Shown here piece by piece: positions 54,201 to 59,994 of a stretch of DNA of 64,000 bases (the stretch's first letter is position 1; each line of letters begins with the position of its first letter). This stretch comes from an uncultured Clostridia bacterium (GTDB lineage: Bacteria; Bacillota; Clostridia; Oscillospirales; Acutalibacteraceae), in the NCBI GenBank assembly GCA_947585745.1, contig CANPXF010000004.1, positions 56,564-120,563 of the forward strand, given 5' to 3'. The translations under genes were made by a program, and so were the position numbers. Under the pieces are notes generated by a model that did not search any database, had not been told where the DNA came from, and saw nothing but the letters and a program-made list of their open reading frames with translations.

Positions 54201-54536
54201 GGTCAGCCTGACGGAGCTGTTGAACCTTATGTTGCGGAAGAACAACCGGATTCCTTGTCAACGCTTTATGTCCTTAATGACAAAGGCTGGAGCGAAGTAT
54301 ATATCTACGGATGGGGTTACGGTATGGCTAACAACACTATTAAGCTTGAAAAGATAGAAGGAAACTATTGGAAAATTGACCTTCCACAGCCTATCCCCGA
54401 CGGAATTAAGACATTCCTTTTAAAGGATACCGAGGATCCACAATCATTTGTTAATCAAACGAAGGATATTACGGTTAGTATGCCTAACAACTGTTTCGTT
54501 CTTAGCTCCGAAAGCTGGACGACATACCCTAATTAA
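51219..54536 (+). CDS. Large secreted GH13 alpha-amylase with dockerin and several starch-binding-like modules
   Basis: The 1105-residue enzyme has a signal peptide (cleavage after AQA, near residue 28) and a GH13 barrel at about 40-400. Nucleophile Asp235 lies in VDGFRFDAAKH, acid/base Glu278 in YYGEVLNT and Asp345 in ESHDTYLN. Beta domains follow; a starch-binding-like region at about 580-720 contains NASWPGEEM. A Thr/Ser linker leads to a type I dockerin at about 795-858 (DVNLDGGINIADV, DVDGDGIVKIKDA), then two beta modules resembling CBM26 at about 900-1105. This fits an amylosome component. AAAGGAG supports the ATG at 51219. Confidence 0.94.
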   Translation: MKKLKGILSIVMVLALLCTTFVFATTAQAAETAKDNTGLDTKLQNNISDGVILHALCWGYSEIEKNIPAIAAAGYSAVQTSPVQQPKDVNTSTNVSGQWWKLYQPVSLSIAKDSWVGTAKELQSLCETAHKYNVKIICDVVTNHLGASNENSYNELAAEVKTYEPTLWNSTGKVAGNPYFHNPSGTANDGDARSVTQYVSSACPDLNTGNPTVQGRVVSLLKECIDCGVDGFRFDAAKHIETPADSGITPNDYWPNVLGQASSYAQSKANKSLFYYGEVLNTPGNGRSITGYTNLDNGKYRVTDNVTSTSIRNAITGHNASSAANASYSLSGGATHAVLWAESHDTYLNTDSGNTTNVSDSDIMKTWAMVASRKDATPLYFARTNGMNMGGSATNTSYKSVAVAEVNKFHNNFVGQSEKTGASGNIAYVARGTTGIVLVNTNGTTATANVSGTGLANGTYKDMITGSSFTVSSGTVSGQIGSTGIAVVTQGSTTPMAFADQETQTFKGDTITVGLSLSNATSGTYQLDNYEPVTFTGSPKIRIGSDYKVGETIKLTLTATDGVQTTTSQYLYTKAEAASSGVYIILPASAVSTAKWNAPLYCYLFDQDSGKGLTVGGQVYKNASWPGEEMQFDSKLNAYYLEVSNTTCISEKTTKVTNGQVTGSASPVTASFNLAGSANTHVIVSDSSKSAGGVSQGKQFPGSSSRKTLDLSGKSHKLTALSGTPSESNWAVTTDKPGQSSSVPATDVTKGNATQGTTATSASTPSPTATTATTQPQTSSPTESESTSQTITGDIMYGDVNLDGGINIADVTTIQKHVAQIITLTGDACSVADVDGDGIVKIKDATCVQKYIAKMNQSGKTGEKYSSQQTTPTTTPQQPTTESPTDTPTDAPTTPEDSTYTVYLKTTLSWISSMGTEPYVYDTATGQSYLMVQDTSVYPQVFYASVPTSLTSAIIYRATAPIDNPETSSEAYNLMPVTFSTTNNCYRLKDFPLGGQPDGAVEPYVAEEQPDSLSTLYVLNDKGWSEVYIYGWGYGMANNTIKLEKIEGNYWKIDLPQPIPDGIKTFLLKDTEDPQSFVNQTKDITVSMPNNCFVLSSESWTTYPN

Positions 54537-54567
54537 AAACTTAATATATATAGCTTAAAGCATATTT

Positions 54568-54604
54568 AAGGGCTGTGACTTTTCGGTCACAGCCCTTTTT
54601 TCTT
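54568..54604 (+). terminator. Terminator of the second amylase
   Basis: AAGGGCTGTGAC and GTCACAGCCCTT form a perfect stem around TTTTCG, followed by a T-run. Confidence 0.93.
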
Positions 54605-54879
54605 ATTCTTACATTAAAACTTTTTATTCTCTTTCCCCAATATCCCTCAACTCCCTTTTCTTATACTGCTTTGGGTAGTGAGGATAGGTTTGGCATTTGA
54701 ATAAAAATATTCACATCAGATAATTCCGCGTCTGTCTTAAAAAAGATATTTGTTAAACATTTTATCTTTACTAAATTAATTAATATGTGATTAATATCTA
54801 CTTTAAAAAGTCTGAAAATATTTTATTAAAACTGAATAAAAATTTTACCTCTGTCTATAATAACGGCAGAGGTGATTAT
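54605..54879. other. Intergenic region upstream of the M23 peptidase gene
   Basis: No gene is visible. The part 54640-54700 (CCCCAATATCCCTC, then TTTGGGTAGTGAGGATAGG) resembles 13285-13350. The rest is AT-rich and presumably holds the promoter of the next gene, possibly a sporulation sigma factor promoter that I cannot define. Confidence 0.35.
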
Positions 54880-55620
54880 ATGAGATACAGTGAAAATAAA
54901 AGGCGTAGTAGAAAGGAACGCGTCGGATTCTTTACTGCGTTGTCGATTTGTATTGTTGCTGTTGGAATGGCGGCTTATTCAACATACACAAGCCTCACGG
55001 GTATTTTTGACGACAGCGCTACCGAGACCTTAGCTGTCAATAATATAGTAACAGGTGTAACAGAAACGGAGAAAGAAACTGTTACTGAAATAGAATCTAC
55101 GGAACCCGTGACGGAAACTGCCGAAACCGAAACCGAGGAAGAGACGGAATATGAGGAGGAAACTCCTCCCGCGGAAACGAAATCAGCCTTACAGACAATG
55201 GTATCTGTAAACACCAGTCTGTCCTATCCTCTTGACAAGAGAAAGGTAATAAAGGAATACAGCGAGGAAAGCGTATATAATAAAACACTTAACCAGTGGG
55301 AGGCACACACGGGAGTTGATTTTGCCTGTGATGTCGGCGATAACGTATATTCAATGGGCGACGGCGAAGTTAAGAAAATTTATGATGATGATTTACTCGG
55401 AAAAACCATTATTGTAAAAGCACCGACATACACGGCATATTACAGCGGTTTATCTGAAAATATAAAGGTAGAAAAGGGAAGTACGGTAAAAGCAGGCGAC
55501 GTACTTGGTACAGCGGATAACGTACCGAGCGAGGAGCTTGACGGTTCCCATGTTCATATATCCGTAAAAGTAGACGGGCAGTATATAGACCCTCTGTCTG
55601 TTATTAATAATGATGAATAG
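54880..55620 (+). CDS. Membrane-anchored M23 family peptidase, possibly SpoIIQ
   Basis: The 246-residue protein has a basic N-terminus, one transmembrane helix at about residues 18-38, an acidic Glu/Thr-rich linker (to about residue 110) and a LytM/M23 domain. The metal ligands HTGVDF near residue 145 and HVH near residue 228 are present, so it may be an active endopeptidase. The layout matches SpoIIQ, the forespore half of the engulfment channel, whose Bacillus subtilis version lacks one zinc ligand. The alternative is an ordinary wall hydrolase. AGAGG precedes the ATG. Confidence 0.8.
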   Translation: MRYSENKRRSRKERVGFFTALSICIVAVGMAAYSTYTSLTGIFDDSATETLAVNNIVTGVTETEKETVTEIESTEPVTETAETETEEETEYEEETPPAETKSALQTMVSVNTSLSYPLDKRKVIKEYSEESVYNKTLNQWEAHTGVDFACDVGDNVYSMGDGEVKKIYDDDLLGKTIIVKAPTYTAYYSGLSENIKVEKGSTVKAGDVLGTADNVPSEELDGSHVHISVKVDGQYIDPLSVINNDE

Positions 55621-55732
55621 TTTTCGGTAAACATCGCGCAAATAAAAAGCAAACTAAATGCCCTCGTTTCGTTTTAGGGGCAAAAAAGAAGATAACCTTT
55701 TTTGGCAACGCCGAATAAGGGAGTTCTGATAC

Positions 55733-55780
55733 AGAATACGGTGTAACTCAGTAAAATGGGTTCCATCGTATTCTTTTTTT
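55733..55780 (+). terminator. Terminator-like hairpin upstream of the 49-residue gene
   Basis: AGAATACG pairs with CGTATTCT around a loop of 26 bases that can pair further (AACTC/GGGTT), followed by TTTTTT. Confidence 0.6.
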
Positions 55781-55791
55781 GTAACTAAAAA

Positions 55792-55841
55792 TAAGAATAT
55801 TCTATTCTTAGCTTGACTTTAAGTAGCTTATATAGTATAAT
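55792..55841 (+). promoter_or_regulatory. Promoter with adjacent inverted-repeat operator
   Basis: TTGACT at 55813-55818 and TATAAT at 55836-55841 are 17 bases apart. Directly upstream lies a perfect inverted repeat, TAAGAATA-TTC-TATTCTTA (55792-55810), and half-site-like AGAATA sequences follow the -10. This suggests control by a dimeric regulator. Confidence 0.7.
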
Positions 55842-55871
55842 AAAGAATAGAGAATAAAGGAGGTAGAAATT

Positions 55872-56021
55872 ATGTGTAAGGAACTCGCTAATAGCCCTAA
55901 TAGGCTCGCGCCTGAAGAAGATGAGTGTCCAATGACCTATTCTGAGATCCTCGAAGGCTTTTTCCCGAATGGCGATAAGGATGAAATAGAGGACTATATA
56001 ATGGACAGAATTCCGGACTAA
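55872..56021 (+). CDS. Small acidic protein of 49 residues, unknown
   Basis: A strong AAAGGAGG site, a good promoter and an operator-like repeat precede this short frame. The product is acidic and soluble, with two Cys in the first 20 residues and a C-terminal half rich in Asp and Glu (DKDEIEDYIMD). I recognise no family. It opens an accessory patch of unknown genes, so it may belong to mobile DNA. Confidence 0.65.
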   Translation: MCKELANSPNRLAPEEDECPMTYSEILEGFFPNGDKDEIEDYIMDRIPD

Positions 56022-56137
56022 GTTATCACAGGAAAATCTCCTGTGCTAACTTTTACACCTACTGAATGTAAGCTAAAAGGAGCTAAAAAATTAATTTCTT
56101 AATCCTCTTAATTTTATTTTTGATATTTCTTGCTTTT

Positions 56138-57154
56138 TTAGTTTATATTTTTGCTACCCTGTTCATCAACAGTTAATTTTTCAATAATATAGGCATACTC
56201 TCTCGCGGTTTTCAGTACGAGTTTTTTCTGTTCTTCATCTTTGTGTCCATCCATATAATAACTCATTGCGTCTATAGCGCGACAAAAAGCGCATTGCTTT
56301 TCGTCGTTAATGTTCATTTCGGGCATTTCAACCTCAAGATATATTGGATTGCAATGCTGATGCGACCAATAGCCTTTCTCTGTTAAAAAAATCACCTTAA
56401 AAACTGTGTCGGAAAAATCCACATAAAGTCCGTTGCTAACACTTTCCAAAAAGCAATTCCACTCGTCCATAGTAGTTTCGATGATTCCATACTCACCTGT
56501 AGGAATATATTTAACGGGAAGTCCTTCGTGATGAACATAAGGCAGTGCTAAAAACTGATTTTCAAAACGTTCTTTGCGGTATTCATCAACCTTGTTTTTT
56601 TCTCTGTCATCTAATTCATTTGACCATAGCTTTGTAATATTGGCATTTTTGTCCAAATACATACAAGCAATAGCTTCACCGCTATATTCAACCAATTCTT
56701 TCGGTTTTTCTTTTGAAATATTTGGATTTATACGATAACTTGTTTTAACCAATGGTATGGTTTCGCCGTTGATTATTTTGTGCTTTTCAATTACACATCG
56801 AGTTTTTTCTTTATTTATGTAATTTTTAGCGTAGTTAAACGCTGTTTTATATTTCCCAAAATAACCGCGGGCGCAATCGCCTTCGCTATCAAATACAACA
56901 TAGAGCGTTTCTCCGTACAAATCGGATTCAAATTGTTTCATCGCTTTTTCTTCATAAAGCAGTCGCTCATTGATTTGGAATTTAAGGTTAGCATCTTCAG
57001 TTTCGATTGCCAATTTAGTCAAAGCAGAAAGTCGCTCCTGCCGAGTAATATTAGGTTTGTTCCAAATCAATGTCGCTTTTTGGAAATCCATCAACTGAAA
57101 TCCTATTTCCTCATACCTGTTCCGTGTATAATTTGAATCAATTATTTCAAGCAT
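56138..57154 (-). CDS. Hypothetical protein, 338 residues
   Basis: A soluble protein with no signal peptide and no motif I recognise. It has a regular mix of charged helices and a Cys pair (CAFCRAID) near residue 290, and EYAYIIEKLT near the end is likely helical. AAGGGGG lies nine bases before the ATG at 57154. It follows the P-loop kinase gene on the same strand after about 100 bases and may share its transcript. Real by length and ribosome site; function unknown. Confidence 0.75.
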   Translation of the reverse strand: MLEIIDSNYTRNRYEEIGFQLMDFQKATLIWNKPNITRQERLSALTKLAIETEDANLKFQINERLLYEEKAMKQFESDLYGETLYVVFDSEGDCARGYFGKYKTAFNYAKNYINKEKTRCVIEKHKIINGETIPLVKTSYRINPNISKEKPKELVEYSGEAIACMYLDKNANITKLWSNELDDREKNKVDEYRKERFENQFLALPYVHHEGLPVKYIPTGEYGIIETTMDEWNCFLESVSNGLYVDFSDTVFKVIFLTEKGYWSHQHCNPIYLEVEMPEMNINDEKQCAFCRAIDAMSYYMDGHKDEEQKKLVLKTAREYAYIIEKLTVDEQGSKNIN

Positions 57155-57252
57155 CACACATACCCCCTTAAGGAATTCTTTTGGTATAAGTTCTTTTCAT
57201 TCTTATTCTTTCTTTAGATTCATAAGATGACCACATACCGTTTCAATCCACA

Positions 57253-58161
57253 TCACTTTTCTTCCTCAAGTAAGCTTTCGGGCTCATTCTTTATTCGTTG
57301 CCAAGTTCGCAGTTCATTTTCTGTTAAGTTTGATTTTATGATAATAGGTATTTTTTGTCTCATTACTTTTAGATATAATGTGTTGATCATACAGCAATTT
57401 CCGCAGGTTCGCGGTCCTAACACCCCAAATGTTCCTATCCTCGGCGGGTAATCCCATCCTTCGTCATAAGCTTCTTGAGCTGTACAGAAAACTTTTGTTC
57501 CGCAGGATTCACAATAATGCCAAAACGGGCGTGAATTCATACTTTCAAGCAAAGCTAATCTTTGCTTTGCTTCTTCTTCCTCTTTCTTCATTCGTTGAGC
57601 TTCTTCCTTTAGTTCCTTATGGGCGGCAACAACAATTTCCTGTTTGAGAGGATCGGTTCGCAATCGAATGTCGTCATCTGTAACCTCATAAATTTTATCA
57701 AATCCTTCAGCCAAATTCGGAAAGTCGAGGTCCTTCTTAATTGATTTTAACCAGGTTGAATTTTTTAAATTTCTCTTTTTTATGTATGTATCCCAAACAG
57801 AGTCACTCGGGGACATTACATAAACCTCAATGTTAATATTTTCTACCGCGCTTCGAATCGCTTCAATATATGCGATTCTACGTTTAGCCTTATATAAGGT
57901 GTGCTCTACTACAACGTTCTTACCTTCTTGTAATGTCGAAATAATATCAGCTAAAAGATTTTCATTGGCTTTTAATAAGCATTTAGTTTCTTGCTTAAAT
58001 GGTATATGATTACTGCTAAAGCCGGCCTCCTTAAAAGAAGCTTGCTGATAATCATAAACATTCAAAATTACTTCATTTTTTTGATTTAAAAAGTGATTTT
58101 GTATAAAAGTTGTCTTTCCGGATGCCGTAGGACCTATGACAAAGGTAACTAATTTGTTCAT
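57253..58161 (-). CDS. P-loop kinase-like protein with C-terminal zinc-ribbon-like cysteines
   Basis: The 302-residue protein starts with a P-loop, VIGPTASGKTTFIQ at residues 8-21, and has VVVEHTLYK near residue 85, as in polynucleotide kinase, zeta toxin and AAA_33 proteins. After a Glu/Lys-rich helix (residues 178-205) the C-terminal part has CESCGTKVFC and CGNCC, spaced like a zinc ribbon. AGGAG precedes the ATG. The combination suggests a nucleotide or RNA-end kinase; a zeta-like toxin is possible, but no matching antitoxin is obvious. Confidence 0.75.
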   Translation of the reverse strand: MNKLVTFVIGPTASGKTTFIQNHFLNQKNEVILNVYDYQQASFKEAGFSSNHIPFKQETKCLLKANENLLADIISTLQEGKNVVVEHTLYKAKRRIAYIEAIRSAVENINIEVYVMSPSDSVWDTYIKKRNLKNSTWLKSIKKDLDFPNLAEGFDKIYEVTDDDIRLRTDPLKQEIVVAAHKELKEEAQRMKKEEEEAKQRLALLESMNSRPFWHYCESCGTKVFCTAQEAYDEGWDYPPRIGTFGVLGPRTCGNCCMINTLYLKVMRQKIPIIIKSNLTENELRTWQRIKNEPESLLEEEK

Positions 58162-58211
58162 AACATACTCCTATATAAGCATAAAGCTGTTTAATAATTT
58201 TTTAACCTTAT

Positions 58212-58451
58212 TTATTTTGTATATACATTATTACCGACTGGGGTAATAAATCCTCTTTTTTCACATTCATCTAAAAGCAAGATAATATCTTTTTCCATAT
58301 AGCCAAAGTCATTTTCAATTTTAGTTATCAATTCGTTTTGTGAATATATTTCGCCGCCATTTTTAAAGTACTCTCCTACTTTAAGAAACCCTTCTTTCAA
58401 AAAATTAAATTCTTCCTCAAGCGAGAGGCTATTCGAGAATTTTTCACACAT
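58212..58451 (-). CDS. Small hypothetical protein, 79 residues
   Basis: A strong GGAGG site precedes the ATG at 58451, and a promoter with consensus boxes lies just upstream. The product is acidic and helical (SLEEEFNFLKEGFLKVGEYF), ending in a segment that could be a winged helix (ITKIENDFGYMEKDIILLLD, then GFITPVGNNVYTK). Family not recognised. It lies 50 bases before the P-loop kinase gene on the same strand. Confidence 0.7.
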   Translation of the reverse strand: MCEKFSNSLSLEEEFNFLKEGFLKVGEYFKNGGEIYSQNELITKIENDFGYMEKDIILLLDECEKRGFITPVGNNVYTK

Positions 58452-58473
58452 AATTTCCACCTCCATATATATA

Positions 58474-58502
58474 ATTATACCATAAATTACCCGAAATGTC
58501 AA
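58474..58502 (-). promoter_or_regulatory. Promoter of the small protein and P-loop kinase genes
   Basis: On the minus strand TTGACA (58497-58502) and TATAAT (58474-58479) are separated by 17 bases. Confidence 0.8.
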
Positions 58503-58657
58503 TCTTAGAGGGATAAGAATTAAATTAATCAATTTTTAACTTACATATGCATTATATCACGGCACGTTACTTTTGTCAAATTCGTCAACGAAAAAAAAGA
58601 TATTGACATTCTTGGCAAGTTATATTATTATACTACTATTGAAAGGATGTGCTAAAA

Positions 58658-59146
58658 ATGACAGATTTCAATTATTTTTATAATTTGCGATTAAGATTTG
58701 CTAATCCAAATCAAACAGGCTCTTTTAAAGAGCATCAAGAGTATTTTCAGCATTGTGTAGATGAGTATAATAAAGCTGCGCAAAACGCAAGGAACAAAAA
58801 GAAGATAGAGATTGTCAATATTAATGACAATCATATAGATATCCTTCTATATTCGAATGCCGACCTTACAAAAGCTCCGGGGAGAGCTTTAATGCATTTA
58901 ACCGCTTTATTGATAAAGGAAGAAATTGCAGGTTTCGATAATTATTTTAAAAATCATCTTTATCATAATAAACTGTTTTATACAGAACAAATTTCCGTTA
59001 CTAAGAATTTTGAAACGGTATCAGATACTGAGTTTGTTAAAAGATTGATTGACTATATTTCCAAACCCAAAAGTGAAATATCTGTGAAAGATAAGAGCAC
59101 TATGAATAGAATCAAACTTATTGCATTTGAAAACGGCTTGATTTGA
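58658..59146 (+). CDS. Hypothetical protein, 162 residues
   Basis: A soluble protein without recognisable motifs, Asn- and Lys-rich, with alternating helix and strand. AAAGGA lies upstream of the ATG at 58658, and TTGACA occurs 50 bases before it, although the matching -10 box is unclear. It is divergent from the small-protein and kinase genes. Because it lies beside decayed mobile-element genes it may be accessory. No function assigned. Confidence 0.65.
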   Translation: MTDFNYFYNLRLRFANPNQTGSFKEHQEYFQHCVDEYNKAAQNARNKKKIEIVNINDNHIDILLYSNADLTKAPGRALMHLTALLIKEEIAGFDNYFKNHLYHNKLFYTEQISVTKNFETVSDTEFVKRLIDYISKPKSEISVKDKSTMNRIKLIAFENGLI

Positions 59147-59235
59147 TTGATTGCATTAGTTCGTTTTAAAGATAAAAAGCGACGGTGAGAATTATTCTTG
59201 CTGTCGCTCTTCACATTTAATTATAAATTATATTA

Positions 59236-59565
59236 TTATTTAGATTTTTGTGCTTTGCTACGAATATTATTCATCCGAGCAACCCACCCTATTTGATTGT
59301 CTGATTTGGAGCTGTTCATTCAAACTCTCACATTCTGCTATATGTTTTACAAGCTGAAAAAATATATTCTCTGTCTGCTTGTTGTCAATATCAGCGAGGC
59401 ATCATTTCACTCTTGTCAACATATTTCTGTAGGTGATTTTTCAGTGTCATTTGAGATAGCGCAGATTTCCTATTGATTTTTCTGCAGGTAAGGCAGGGCA
59501 GGGAATAAGATAATCTCCCCGCCGTTAGTATATGCCGTCCATTTGCTTAAAAATATTTTTTCCAT
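59236..59565 (-). pseudogene. Decayed TnpV-like transposon-encoded protein
   Basis: Read on the minus strand across several frameshifts and stops, this region encodes pieces in TnpV order: MEKIFLSKWTAYTNGGE, SIGNLRYLK, DNKQTENIFFQLVKHIAE and SDNQIGWVARMNNIRSKA. GGAGG precedes the first ATG. TnpV proteins accompany Tn4451-type and related mobile elements in clostridia. No transposase or integrase remains. Confidence 0.75.
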
Positions 59566-59569
59566 ACTC

Positions 59570-59755
59570 TTAAACCTCCGTCATCATAATTTTAAATTTC
59601 TTAATCGGCGCGTGAGCAAATTTGATAATGAGTTTATCAATTGCATCCTGTATATTTTTTGTCTGCAATCAATTTATTTAATAATTTATTCAAATATTGA
59701 TAATAACGCTACACTCATAATCGTTAATCTCTAAGTAGTATTTTTTCTTCTCCAT
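59570..59755 (-). pseudogene. Decayed small mobile-element protein upstream of TnpV
   Basis: The minus strand encodes MEKKKYYLEINDYECSVIIN, then after frame changes NKLLNKLIADKKYT and DAIDKLIIKFAHAPIKKFKI. This is the pattern of a roughly 60-residue protein commonly placed before TnpV in clostridial elements. It ends five bases before the TnpV remnant, so both decayed as one unit. Confidence 0.65.
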
Positions 59756-59966
59756 ATGCTCAACTTCTTTTGAATCTACATTGTAGCAGATTATTGGAAT
59801 GACGAATGTGTGATTTTTTTGATATGGAAAAAGACAGAGTAAAAAGCATTCTTGCCGTATACTCTGTCTTTCTTGCATTTATATCACGCCCATAAAGTTT
59901 TATTTTGATGTTTTTTCAGATTACTTCCTTATGTATCGTTAGCATTAGGTTTTATATTAATAATTG

Positions 59967-59994
59967 AAACGGCTCCCTATGGGAGCCGTTTTTT
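59967..59994. terminator. Terminator of the third amylase
   Basis: AAACGGCTCCC and GGGAGCCGTTT form a perfect stem around TAT. The plus strand has a clean T-run; the minus strand continues TCAATTATT. Confidence 0.8.

Noticed and set aside
59690..59878. 62-residue minus-strand frame starting MQERQSIRQECF
   Set aside because: Only the last 21 residues belong to a recognisable gene; the upstream part has no ribosome site and no similarity, so the remnant starts at 59755.
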